Below are positions 9,226 to 18,411 of a DNA stretch of 64,000 bases, piece after piece. The translations under genes and the position numbers were made by a program. The stretch comes from Nitrospirota bacterium (lineage in GTDB: Bacteria; Nitrospirota; Thermodesulfovibrionia; Thermodesulfovibrionales; SM23-35), in contig JACAFF010000001.1 of NCBI GenBank assembly GCA_013388455.1, forward strand, positions 1-64,000, written 5' to 3'. The first letter of the stretch is position 1; each line of letters starts with the position of its first letter. The notes below the pieces were generated by a model. It saw only the letters and a list, made by a program, of their open reading frames with translations. It ran no database searches and was not told the origin of the DNA.

Positions 9226-9621
9226 TGTTGTCTCCTTATCTTTAAATGGTGTCTGTGTATAAATTCGTGTTTTGTTATTGTCTGTCTATTAGGCTATATC
9301 ACAATTAGCTTTTTATTATTTCTACCTATCCTATATTTAATATTTTAGACAAATTCATTCATAAATTTATAGGTACTTTACAGATTTTTAGAGTTTAAAT
9401 GAATTTTTAGGTTTACAAAATCGATATAAATCTGTAACATTATACACTGAAGTTATATAGGGTGTTCAATGGTGCTGTAAGAGAAAATTTTTATATTCTT
9501 GTAGAACCTTGATTTTTAGGGTATTGTGAGATATTTAAGATGCTCAAATCTATAATAGGGAGGTGAGAAGCAAGTTTATTAATTTTAAATATTTTATTTA
9601 AATATAAAGGAGGTGAAAAGC
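9226..9621. other. Intergenic region between divergent genes
   Basis: About 395 AT-rich bases between the thymidylate synthase-like gene and the CBS gene. The only clear structure is a near-duplicate of the Shine-Dalgarno region: GGAGGTGAGAAGCAAG (about 9560-9575) precedes the true GGAGGTGAAAAGCATG (9609-9624) by roughly 48 bases. No coding potential, tRNA or recognised riboswitch was seen. Confidence 0.5.
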
Positions 9622-10062
9622 ATGAAAGTAGCCGACATAATGACAAAAGAGGTTCGCACAATCGAACCTGACAAATCATTAAAAGAATGTATTTTAGCTA
9701 TGAACAAGTATCGTGCAAACGGGCTTGTTGTTATGAAGAATGAGAAAGTAGTAGGAGTTATTACAAAGGCTGATATTTTTAAAGCTGTACTTCCACGCTA
9801 CCCTGATATTATTGATGAAGAGAGATATATGACAGATCTCGAGTATATTGAAGAGCGTGCACATATGCTATATGAAATGAAAGTAAGCGATATAATGGGG
9901 GCACCTCCCATTACAGTTAGCAGTGATACTCCCATAGTAAAAGCCGGCTCAACCATGTTACTCCGCAGAATAAAACAGGTTCCGGTAGTAGACAAAAATA
10001 AGCTGGTCGGCATAATTACACTTACTGATATCATTAATTCTCTACTCAAAAAGATAAAATAG
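9622..10062 (+). CDS. Paired CBS-domain protein
   Basis: A 146-residue protein built from two CBS motifs: VADIMTKEVRTIEPDKSLKE to VVGVITKADIF, and VSDIMGAPPITVSSD to LVGIITLTDII. Tandem CBS pairs bind adenosyl ligands (AMP, ATP, SAM) and act as energy sensors; with no attached catalytic domain the partner is unknown. The ATG at 9622 has an excellent AAAGGAGGTG at 9606-9615; the in-frame GTG at 9613 lies inside that ribosome site and is not the start. A strong bidirectional terminator follows. Confidence 0.9.
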   Translation: MKVADIMTKEVRTIEPDKSLKECILAMNKYRANGLVVMKNEKVVGVITKADIFKAVLPRYPDIIDEERYMTDLEYIEERAHMLYEMKVSDIMGAPPITVSSDTPIVKAGSTMLLRRIKQVPVVDKNKLVGIITLTDIINSLLKKIK

Positions 10063-10081
10063 ATTGAAATGAAGTAAATAT

Positions 10082-10136
10082 TTAAACTAAGAGGACAGGC
10101 ATATATGAGTTTTAAGAACCTGTCCTCTTAGTTTAA
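10082..10136. terminator. Bidirectional intrinsic terminator
   Basis: Perfect 18-base inverted repeat (10082-10099 with 10119-10136) around a 19-base loop. The GC core GAGGACAGG/CCTGTCCTC is flanked by A/T tracts on both sides, so it can stop transcription from the CBS gene and from the convergent ABC exporter operon. Confidence 0.85.
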
Positions 10137-10901
10137 CTAATCTTTTCTTTCGAAAAGTATTCCTCCAAGTAGAACAAACAATATTGAAGTAATAAATATT
10201 ACCAACATGCTGACAATTATCGAAAAATCAGGGCTCATTATGCCAATCTTATGAGGAAAAATAGCATGTTTTAAGGCATCAATACCGTAGGTTAAAGGAT
10301 TCAATTTTGCAACAACCTTTAAAATATGAGGCAAGAGTTTTACAGGATACATAGCACCTGAAAGAAAGAACATTGGCATGATAATGAAGTTCATAATTAC
10401 ACTGAAACTTTCGTAACTGTCATAGAATGTTGCAATGACTATTCCGAAAGTTGAGATGCAGAAAGACAATGAAGCACAAATAAAGATAACTGTTATAATT
10501 TGCAAAAACCCAAGTTTGAGCCCAATAAAAGGAAACATTGCAAGTATGATGATTGCCTGAATAGTTGAAACAATGGTACTACTAAGAGCCTTACCAACAA
10601 CAATAGATAATCTCGAAACCGGGGCAACGAGAATTTCTTTCATGAATCCGAATTCTTTATCCCATATTATTGAAATGGAGGAGAAGATTGAGCTGAATAG
10701 AATTGTCATTCCTATAATACCGGGGAATATAAACTGAGAATAAGGAATACCAGTATCTCCTGGCACAAGCCGTGATATTCCTGCACCAACAATAAAAAGC
10801 CATAATAAAGGTCTTGCTATCGCAGAAAAAAGACGACTTTTTTCCCTTACAAACTTTTTCAATTCTCTTGCAACTAAAACGTAAATTGCATTAACTTCCA
10901 T
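10137..10901 (-). CDS. ABC-2 type transporter permease
   Basis: Integral membrane protein of 254 residues with about six hydrophobic helices and the ABC-2 signature region (ATFYDSYESFSVIMNF, then PMFFLSGAMYP). It forms the channel of a two-gene exporter with the ATPase at 10909; the genes are 7 bases apart. Related DrrB/NodJ systems export drugs or lipid-linked sugars. The substrate is not predictable here. Confidence 0.88.
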   Translation of the reverse strand: MEVNAIYVLVARELKKFVREKSRLFSAIARPLLWLFIVGAGISRLVPGDTGIPYSQFIFPGIIGMTILFSSIFSSISIIWDKEFGFMKEILVAPVSRLSIVVGKALSSTIVSTIQAIIILAMFPFIGLKLGFLQIITVIFICASLSFCISTFGIVIATFYDSYESFSVIMNFIIMPMFFLSGAMYPVKLLPHILKVVAKLNPLTYGIDALKHAIFPHKIGIMSPDFSIIVSMLVIFITSILFVLLGGILFERKD

Positions 10902-10908
10902 TTATCTC

Positions 10909-11886
10909 TTAATGTCTTCGCCTGTATGCACGAATTGACTCCTTTATAGAATCTTCGTCAGATGTTTCTTCTTCTCTTATGGTTTTTCCTGTTAATTTAA
11001 GAAAAACATCATTTAAAGTTGGCCTCTGAATCCTTACTGAAAGAACCTTGTCACTCAATGCCCTGATCATTTCAGGGATGCATGTATCTCCTATCGGGCA
11101 TGTCATAAACAATTCATCTTGTTTTTCTGATACATGGAGTCCGAATAAATTTTTTATTTCCTGCTTTGCATTCATATTATCACTTGTTTTGATATAGACA
11201 ATATCCCCACCAAGCATCTGTTTTAATTCTTCTGGGCTTCCAATTGAAATTATACTTCCATGGTCAATGATTGCAATCCTGTCACATACCTCTGCCTCTT
11301 CCATGTAGTGAGTGGTCATGAATATGGTTACTTGATACTTTTTGGGAAGCTCTGCAATAAATTCCCAGAGATTTGTTCTGCTCTGAGGGTCGAGGCCGAG
11401 TGTTGGTTCATCAAGGAACAGAACCCTCGGCTTATGAATAAGTCCACGTGCTACCTCAAGTTTGCGTTTCATCCCGCCTGAGAATTTTTTAACCATGTCA
11501 TCTTTGCGATCATACAATTCAACAAATTTCAGTGCTTCATTTACCCTATCTTTAATCTCTATCTTTGGTATGTCATATAAATATGAATGAAAGATCAAAT
11601 TTTCATATGCTGTTAAGTCCTTGTCAAGGGTTGTATCCTGAAATACTATACCGATTGCTTTTCTAACTTTTGATGGCTCTTTCATACAGTCATGACCTGC
11701 AATAAGTGCTCTTCCGGATGTTGGACTGAGCAATGTACATAGAATATTTATTGTAGTTGTTTTTCCTGCACCGTTTGGACCAAGAAATCCAAAAATAGAA
11801 CCTTCTTTAACTTCAAAGGATATATTATTAACAGCTGTAATATCCCCGAATTTTTTTACTAAGTTTTCTACCTGGATGATGTTCAT
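10909..11886 (-). CDS. ABC exporter ATP-binding protein (DrrA-like)
   Basis: ATPase of 325 residues with Walker A GPNGAGKTT (about residue 37), signature KFSGGMKRKLEVARG, Walker B VLFLDEPTLGLDPQ and the His switch MTTHYMEEAE. A C-terminal extension of about 100 residues is typical of DrrA-type importance for assembly with the permease. First gene of the pair with 10137. A daunorubicin-type annotation is common for such proteins but says nothing certain about substrate. Confidence 0.9.
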   Translation of the reverse strand: MNIIQVENLVKKFGDITAVNNISFEVKEGSIFGFLGPNGAGKTTTINILCTLLSPTSGRALIAGHDCMKEPSKVRKAIGIVFQDTTLDKDLTAYENLIFHSYLYDIPKIEIKDRVNEALKFVELYDRKDDMVKKFSGGMKRKLEVARGLIHKPRVLFLDEPTLGLDPQSRTNLWEFIAELPKKYQVTIFMTTHYMEEAEVCDRIAIIDHGSIISIGSPEELKQMLGGDIVYIKTSDNMNAKQEIKNLFGLHVSEKQDELFMTCPIGDTCIPEMIRALSDKVLSVRIQRPTLNDVFLKLTGKTIREEETSDEDSIKESIRAYRRRH

Positions 11887-12201
11887 TTTAAATAGTTTAT
11901 CATGTATTTTCTTTATCTTTAAGAAAATTTATGAAAGATTCTCATTTTCATAAAAATTTAGAATAGTTAATGTGAAATATTAAATTAATTCAGAGTTATG
12001 AAAATACATATCTTATTAAAATATATATAGAAAACCCGAAAAAGAATTCGAAAATGTTTTTGGATTAGTAAAGTGAATATATCTGGCATTACAATTGCTT
12101 AAATTTTGTATATTTAAAAAAAGACTTAAATTTGGAAGCCTTTTAAATTTTAATTTTATTTTAGAAACAATTAAAGCAAAAGCTATTAATTACAGTATAA
12201 T
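11887..12201. other. Intergenic region with a sigma-54 promoter
   Basis: About 315 very AT-rich bases between the divergent ABC exporter and HD-GYP genes. Apart from the sigma-54 promoter at 12084-12100 nothing was recognised. Confidence 0.5.
12084..12100 (+). promoter_or_regulatory. Sigma-54 (-24/-12) promoter for the HD-GYP gene
   Basis: TGGCATTACAATTGCTT has GG (12085-12086) and GC (12097-12098) separated by exactly ten bases, close to the consensus TGGCAC-N5-TTGCT. It leaves a leader of about 90 bases before the start at 12202. An NtrC-family activator exists at 35055, but no specific link is shown. Confidence 0.7.
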
Positions 12202-14799
12202 ATGAAAAGTGTAAATATAAAAGGAACTGACGGAGTTAAAGTGAAATGCTGGCAGGTACTTGAATGTATAAAAAAAGAATGTCCTGCTTATAAAACAGAA
12301 GATTTTAAATGCTGGTTGATCTCGGGAACCTACTGTTGGGGTAGTATTCAGGGAAATTGTCTGGATAAAATTGAGATATGCCTTAAATGTGATGTTCTAA
12401 TGTTAAATCTGGATACTTTCTCAATGAGAGAGACGTTGAGTGTTATAGATAAGCAATTTAAGGAATATAGAAAGATCGTTCAAAAACGTGATGAAGAGGT
12501 CGAAGGTATTGGTCTTGAATTAGCAATTGGCCTTTCCGAGGTATTTGAGGCATTAAGAAAAATCTCCTCAGGTGACCCTACCGTCAGAATATCAGAAAAA
12601 TCTAAAGTAGATTTGATTAGTAAATTAAAGCAGATAGTTAATAGTACAGCTCAGGAAATAGGTGAAATCGTTAATCTTTCACATGAGTTTGCCATTGTTC
12701 TCGCAGAACATTTTGATGTTTTGCACAGGGTGGCTAAGGGTGATCTTGATGCAAGGGTAATGGGCAAATCTAAAATAGAACTTCTTGAGTCATTAAAGTA
12801 TGTTACAAATGAAACTATAGAAAATATTTCTACGGAGATTAGAAGACGTATAAAAGCAGAAAAGGCACTTCATGAATCTGAAAAAAGATACCGAACCATT
12901 TTCGAAAATACAGGAACCCCTACAGTAATTATCCAGGAAGACATGATAATCTTTATGTCTAATAAAGAATTTGAAAAGTTTTCTGGATATTTTAAAAATG
13001 AGGTGGAATATAAGAAGTCATTTTTAGAGTTTATAATAAAAGATGACATAAACAAGTTTCTCGAATTTGCTGAATCACTTTCTACAACTAAAGATCATGA
13101 ACCTGCCTATTGTGAACTGAGAGCAATAAATAGAAAAGGCGAAATAAGGGATATTATTGCTGTTATGTCCTTGATTCCAGGGACTAAGATGAAAGTGGCC
13201 TCTTTTGTTGAGATTACACAAAGAAGATATCAGGAGATGGAAGCTATAGCTACCCTATCAACAGCCTTGAGGTCATCAACTACACGGACTGATATGTTGC
13301 CGATTATAGTTGGTCAAATAATGGAACTATTAAGAACAGATGGAGTTGCCCTTGCATTTCGTGACCCTCTACTTGAAGAAATCGTGTTCGAAATAGCAAG
13401 AGGAAAATGGTCTAATTGGGTAGGGGTTCGATTAAGAAGTGATGAGGGTATAAGTAGTTATGTTATGGGAAGTGGAAAGCCTTATCTCAATAATAATATT
13501 TTTGAAGATGAACGTTTTGCGCGGCCTGAATTACTTGGTGAATTACAATGTGTTGCTTGTGTTCCTCTTATCGCACATGGACAGACAATAGGAGCAATAT
13601 GGATTGGACGAAAATCTGTAATTGCTGATTACGAAGTGCGTCTGCTGTATGCAATTAGTGAAATTGCTGCAAATGCTATAAATAGAATAACACTATATGA
13701 ACAGACAGAACAGAGATTACAGCGTCTTTCTGCTCTTCACGCTATTGATATGGCAATCAGTTCAAGTTTAGATATCAGGGTAACACTTAATGTTCTTCTT
13801 GAACATGTTATTACCCAGCTTAACACAGATGCTGCTACAGTACTACTATTAAATCCTTTTACTCAAACTTTAGAATGTGCAGCAAGTCGTGGTTTTAGAT
13901 CTCGCTCTATTAATAAAACTCGCTTAAGGTTAGGCGAAGGACATGCAGGAAGGGCTGCTCTCGAACGGTGTATAATTAGTATTCCAAATGTACTGAAAAC
14001 AGATGATCCTTGTGTCCGTTCTCAGATATTGGCAGGAGAGGTATTTATTGCTCATCATGCTGTCCCGTTAATAGCAAAAGGACAGGTAAAAGGAGTACTT
14101 GAGGTATTCCATCGAACGCAACTTGTACCTGATCCTGAGTGGTTTGAATTTTTCGAAGCTCTTGCTGCACAAGCTGCAATAGCAATAGATAATGCTGATC
14201 TATTTAATAAATTGCAGAAATCAAATCTGGAATTGACAATCGCTTATGACGCTACCATCGAGGGATGGTCGCGTGCACTTGATATGCGTGACAAAGAGAC
14301 TGAAGGACATACACAGCGCGTTACCGAAATGTCTGTAAATCTGGCAAGGGCTCTGGGAGTTAATGAGAATGAAATTCTTCATATTAGGAGAGGAGCTCTT
14401 CTACATGATATTGGCAAGATGGGAATACCTGACAATATTCTACATAAATCAACCCCCCTAAACGAAGAAGAAAGAAGAATTATGCATCAACATCCTGTTT
14501 TTGCTTATGAATTACTCTGGCCAATTATTTTTCTGCGTCCTGCAATCAACATTCCTTACTGTCATCATGAAAGATGGGATGGAAAAGGATATCCGCGCGG
14601 ACTAAAGGGTGAACAGATTCCATTTGAGGCACGTATTTTTACAGTTGTAGATGTATGGGATGCTTTGAGATCTGATAGGCCATATCGAAAAGCATGGACT
14701 GAGGAAGATGCAAGGAACTATATTTTTCATCAGGCGGGTAAACATTTTGATCCAAGAATTGTTGAAGTTTTTTTCAAACTAATTGACAGGTTGATTTAA
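12202..14799 (+). CDS. HD-GYP cyclic-di-GMP phosphodiesterase with CW, PAS and GAF sensor modules
   Basis: Signalling protein of 865 residues without obvious membrane helices. Order: cysteine-rich CW module (KCWQVLEC to CLKCDVL, about 12-65, eight Cys); two HAMP-like helical segments (about 95-210); PAS (about 225-345); two GAF domains (about 355-500 and 510-670); HD-GYP domain with LLHDIGKMGIP (H735, D736) and HHERWDGKGYPRG (about 788-800), all metal ligands kept. HD-GYP proteins hydrolyse c-di-GMP. A sigma-54 promoter lies about 100 bases upstream. The stop overlaps that of the convergent gene by four bases. The same CW module appears in the kinase at 4332. Confidence 0.9.
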   Translation: MKSVNIKGTDGVKVKCWQVLECIKKECPAYKTEDFKCWLISGTYCWGSIQGNCLDKIEICLKCDVLMLNLDTFSMRETLSVIDKQFKEYRKIVQKRDEEVEGIGLELAIGLSEVFEALRKISSGDPTVRISEKSKVDLISKLKQIVNSTAQEIGEIVNLSHEFAIVLAEHFDVLHRVAKGDLDARVMGKSKIELLESLKYVTNETIENISTEIRRRIKAEKALHESEKRYRTIFENTGTPTVIIQEDMIIFMSNKEFEKFSGYFKNEVEYKKSFLEFIIKDDINKFLEFAESLSTTKDHEPAYCELRAINRKGEIRDIIAVMSLIPGTKMKVASFVEITQRRYQEMEAIATLSTALRSSTTRTDMLPIIVGQIMELLRTDGVALAFRDPLLEEIVFEIARGKWSNWVGVRLRSDEGISSYVMGSGKPYLNNNIFEDERFARPELLGELQCVACVPLIAHGQTIGAIWIGRKSVIADYEVRLLYAISEIAANAINRITLYEQTEQRLQRLSALHAIDMAISSSLDIRVTLNVLLEHVITQLNTDAATVLLLNPFTQTLECAASRGFRSRSINKTRLRLGEGHAGRAALERCIISIPNVLKTDDPCVRSQILAGEVFIAHHAVPLIAKGQVKGVLEVFHRTQLVPDPEWFEFFEALAAQAAIAIDNADLFNKLQKSNLELTIAYDATIEGWSRALDMRDKETEGHTQRVTEMSVNLARALGVNENEILHIRRGALLHDIGKMGIPDNILHKSTPLNEEERRIMHQHPVFAYELLWPIIFLRPAINIPYCHHERWDGKGYPRGLKGEQIPFEARIFTVVDVWDALRSDRPYRKAWTEEDARNYIFHQAGKHFDPRIVEVFFKLIDRLI

Positions 14800-16397
14800 C
14801 TATACCAATCAATATGGTTTTTTGGAACATACCAATGTATGAAATTGTGCCATATACCTATAGGTGCTTTTTCGACTCCCTTAAATCTTTTATGAATAAC
14901 TGGAAGGGCGTCAGGAACATAAAGAAATGTACATGGCTGTTCTTCTGATAGTATTTCGTGAATCCTGTGATATATTTTTTGCCTTTTTGAAAAATCAAAA
15001 GTCCGTCTTCCTTCAATGAGAAGTTTGTCAATTTCTTCATTTTTATAGGAAATGAAATTGAACTCACCCTCTTTTGTTTTTGAGGAGTGCCAGATATCAT
15101 ATATATCAGGGTCTCTTGAAAGAGCCCACCCCATAATAACAGCCTCAAATCGTTTTTTATCAATGAATTCATGAAGCATAGCCTGCCATTCAAGAACCTT
15201 TATTTTCATATCAATTCCAATTTTTTTCAGATTTTCCTTAATTATCTGTGCAGTTTTAAGTCTTGCTTCATTGCCCTGATTTACCAGAACTGTAAAAGAG
15301 AATGTTTCACCATGCTTTTGGAGTAATCCATTTTTGCCTTTTTTCCATCCTGCTTCAGTAAGTAACTCTATTGCCTTATCAGGATTATATTCGAGATCTT
15401 TAACCTGTGTATTATAAGCCCATGATTCTGAAGGAAATGGACCGGTGCATGGAATTCCATAACCAAGAAGGACACCAGCAATAATATCTTTCTTATTAAT
15501 TGCATGAGTTAATGCTTTTCTAACACGTTTATCAGCAAATCTTTGGTCAAGAAGATTATAACCGAGATAGGTATATCCAAAAGAAGGATATCTGAATTTT
15601 TGAAAATATCTATTGAATTTATCTTTATTTGCCTGTAACTTGTATTGTGGTGGAGTTAACCCCATGAAATCTATACCACCAGATTTAAGTTCAAGAAACA
15701 TAGTTGCTGTATCAGAGATAACTCTCACTATATAATGTTCTATTTTCGGTTTTCCTTCAAAATAATTATTAAATGCTTTAAGGACAATCTTCTGTCCAGT
15801 TATCCATTCTTTAATCATATAAGGTCCTGTACCTATCGGATTTCTGTTATAATATTCATCTGATATATCTTTTCCTTCAAGAATATGTTTAGGTAAAATA
15901 CCCATTCCCCATGACTCAAGTGCAGGAGCATATGGTTCTTTGTACAAAATTCTTACAGTATATTTATCTAAAGACTCGACCCTCTCAACAGGTCCATAAA
16001 TACTGCTGTAAGGAGTTGGAACTTTCGGATCAATCACTTTATTATAGGTGAAAATTACATCATCTGCTGTGAATTCAACACCGTCATGCCACAGGACGCC
16101 CTTTCTCAAATGAAAGATGATTTCAAGTCCATTGGATAAAATATCCCATGATTCTGCAAGATCACCGATTATTCTTATGTTTTTATCATATTTTGTAAGA
16201 CCATTAAAAATCCATCCGCTTATATCTCCAGAAGCACTGTCAGAGGCGAGTAAAGGAAGTAAACGTTTGGCATCTGCGAGTGAACCAATAGTTATTGAGT
16301 GAGGTGTTCTGATTTCTGGTTCTCTATCACATGAAATAGACAGCAGGACAATGATGAAGATCGATAGAATGCGAAAATATACTTTTACATTTAACAC
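14796..16397 (-). CDS. Peptide ABC transporter substrate-binding lipoprotein (SBP family 5)
   Basis: Extracytoplasmic solute-binding protein of 533 residues in the DppA/OppA family. A signal peptide ends in the lipobox LSIS-C at about residue 23. The family motif region GTGPYMIKEW and KGVLWHDGVEFTADDVIFTY are present. GTG start at 16395-16397. No permease or ATPase genes adjoin it, so it is an orphan binding protein that may use a transporter encoded elsewhere. Peptides are the usual ligand; nickel and other ligands occur in this family. Confidence 0.9.
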   Translation of the reverse strand: MLNVKVYFRILSIFIIVLLSISCDREPEIRTPHSITIGSLADAKRLLPLLASDSASGDISGWIFNGLTKYDKNIRIIGDLAESWDILSNGLEIIFHLRKGVLWHDGVEFTADDVIFTYNKVIDPKVPTPYSSIYGPVERVESLDKYTVRILYKEPYAPALESWGMGILPKHILEGKDISDEYYNRNPIGTGPYMIKEWITGQKIVLKAFNNYFEGKPKIEHYIVRVISDTATMFLELKSGGIDFMGLTPPQYKLQANKDKFNRYFQKFRYPSFGYTYLGYNLLDQRFADKRVRKALTHAINKKDIIAGVLLGYGIPCTGPFPSESWAYNTQVKDLEYNPDKAIELLTEAGWKKGKNGLLQKHGETFSFTVLVNQGNEARLKTAQIIKENLKKIGIDMKIKVLEWQAMLHEFIDKKRFEAVIMGWALSRDPDIYDIWHSSKTKEGEFNFISYKNEEIDKLLIEGRRTFDFSKRQKIYHRIHEILSEEQPCTFLYVPDALPVIHKRFKGVEKAPIGIWHNFIHWYVPKNHIDWYS

Positions 16398-16535
16398 TTT
16401 TTCTTAGAAGTGCCCGACTCCTTTTCGCCTGTCAAAAATTTTTGCTAAGTTGAATTTATTTTATCACATTCATAGTTTGCGTTTTTAGATTTTTAGGACT
16501 TTAAGACAAATATAAACAGTGTTATTATATAGCTG

Positions 16536-18329
16536 ATGAAGATTAATGAAAAAGACAGATTACTCGATATTCTATTAGCTGAGGGTATTCTCAGTGAGGA
16601 GCAGATACAGTTTATAAAGTCAAAAGAGTCTATACAAAGGTCAAAGATACTGAAGACAAAGACACAGAGATTACGTTATGACATTGCTGATCAATCCATG
16701 GTATCCCTCATTGATGTTATTGAATCTCTGAAACTTACTTCATCAAACGATGCTAATAAACTCATTACAGCCGAAATGATAATGGAAATAATCGCAAAAT
16801 ATCTGAATATGCCTTTTGTAAAGATTGATCCTTTAAAGCTGGATGTGGATGTTGTAACACAGTTGATATCCAGACCTTACGCAATAAAAAATCAACTTGT
16901 GCCTATAGAGCTCACAGATAATATACTTACAGTTGCAACAGCTAATCCTTTTGAAATAGAGGCAATAGACAGGATAGGAAGGATAACAGGCTATACGATA
17001 AAAGTTGTTGTTGCAACAAAGGCAGACATTATGAGGATAATTACAGAATTCTATGGTTTTAAATCTTCAATTGTATCAGCACATAAAGAGATCGATAGCA
17101 AAACAGATCTCGGAAATCTTGAACAGTATATTAAATTGAAGTCAATAGCAGAACTGGAGGCAACAGATCAGCATATTATAAATGCGGTTGAGTATCTTCT
17201 CCATTACGCTTATTCCAGCAGAGCATCAGACATACACATTGAGCCAAAGAGAGACTTCAGTCTAATAAGATTCAGAATTGATGGCATCCTGCATAATGTC
17301 TATAAGATTCCAAAAGCTGTGCACCCACCTATTATTTCGAGAATCAAGATGCTCTCGCGTATGGATATAGCAGAGAAAAGAAAGCCTCAGGATGGAAGAA
17401 TTAAGACAGATTACGAGGGAAAAGAAGTAGAATTGCGTGTATCGACACTTCCCGTTGCTTTCGGAGAAAAGGTTGTAATCAGGATATTCGATCCAGCAGT
17501 GCTTATGCAGGATATAGAAGATTTAGGATTTTTTACAAGAGAATTAAAACTTGTCAAGTCATTTATTGCTAATACCCATGGCCTGATTCTTGTTACCGGA
17601 CCAACTGGAAGTGGAAAGACAACTACTTTATATTCTCTCTTAAAAATACTTTCGACTTCAGAGGTTAATATATCCACGATTGAAGATCCAATAGAAATGA
17701 TATATGAAGGTTTCAATCAGACCGCGGTCCAGCCGCAAATAGACGGCACATTTGCAAATTATTTGAGGACATTATTGAGACAGGATCCTGACATAATTAT
17801 GGTGGGAGAAATAAGAGACCTCGAGACCGCAGAAAATGCTATACAAGCAGCTCTGACAGGGCACCTTGTTCTTTCGACTTTACATACCAATGATGCTCCA
17901 AGTTCTATAACACGGTTACTTGATCTGGGAGTTCAGCCTTTCCTAATAAATGCTATATTGCTGGGGGTTATTGCACAGAGACTTGTTAGGAAAGTATGCC
18001 CATATTGTAAAGAAAATTATAATTTATCAAAAGATGAATGCTATATATTGAAGATTGATTATGAGAAGGTAAAAAATTATCAGGTTGCTATTGGTAGAGG
18101 TTGCCCGGAATGTAGAGGCACAGGATATATAGGTCGAACCGGTATATTTGAAGTTATGGAAATAAATGATAAAGTTAGAGAACAAATAAACGAAAAAGCA
18201 TTGCCCACAACAATCAAAAAGATCGCATTGGGTCAGGGTATGATTACCCTACGGGAAAGTGCAATAAGAAAACTTCTACAGGGAATAACTACTGTAGATG
18301 AGATTATCAGAGTTACAGGCATTTCTTGA
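16536..18329 (+). CDS. pilB: Type IV pilus / type II secretion assembly ATPase (PilB/GspE)
   Basis: Cytoplasmic hexameric ATPase of 597 residues driving pilus extension or secretion. The N-terminal MshEN-like domain (about 1-170) precedes the ATPase core: Walker A GPTGSGKTTTLYSLL near residue 355, Asp box STIEDPIE, Walker B DPDIIMVGEIRD, His box TGHLVLSTLHTND, and a zinc tetracysteine, CPYC and CPEC, near the end. MshEN domains often bind c-di-GMP, which would connect it to the HD-GYP protein upstream; this is inference. It stands alone, without other pil genes in the window. Confidence 0.9.
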   Translation: MKINEKDRLLDILLAEGILSEEQIQFIKSKESIQRSKILKTKTQRLRYDIADQSMVSLIDVIESLKLTSSNDANKLITAEMIMEIIAKYLNMPFVKIDPLKLDVDVVTQLISRPYAIKNQLVPIELTDNILTVATANPFEIEAIDRIGRITGYTIKVVVATKADIMRIITEFYGFKSSIVSAHKEIDSKTDLGNLEQYIKLKSIAELEATDQHIINAVEYLLHYAYSSRASDIHIEPKRDFSLIRFRIDGILHNVYKIPKAVHPPIISRIKMLSRMDIAEKRKPQDGRIKTDYEGKEVELRVSTLPVAFGEKVVIRIFDPAVLMQDIEDLGFFTRELKLVKSFIANTHGLILVTGPTGSGKTTTLYSLLKILSTSEVNISTIEDPIEMIYEGFNQTAVQPQIDGTFANYLRTLLRQDPDIIMVGEIRDLETAENAIQAALTGHLVLSTLHTNDAPSSITRLLDLGVQPFLINAILLGVIAQRLVRKVCPYCKENYNLSKDECYILKIDYEKVKNYQVAIGRGCPECRGTGYIGRTGIFEVMEINDKVREQINEKALPTTIKKIALGQGMITLRESAIRKLLQGITTVDEIIRVTGIS

Positions 18330-18338
18330 ATATAAAAA

Positions 18339-18411
18339 CTAACCCGAAAAATGTAATTAAAATAATGCAAATTTTATGAGAAAATTTATTTTTCGATATT
18401 ATTTGGGTTAA
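18339..18411. repeat. TTAACCC-ended repeat, copy A (short, deleted form)
   Basis: A 73-base element between converging genes: starts CTAACCCGAAA and ends TTTGGGTTAA. Its middle (about 18363-18397) matches the left arm of copy B, sharing GAGAAAATTTATTTTTCGAT. The last bases supply the stop codon of the FKBP gene (18408-18410). It lacks the other arm seen in copies B and C. Confidence 0.75.
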
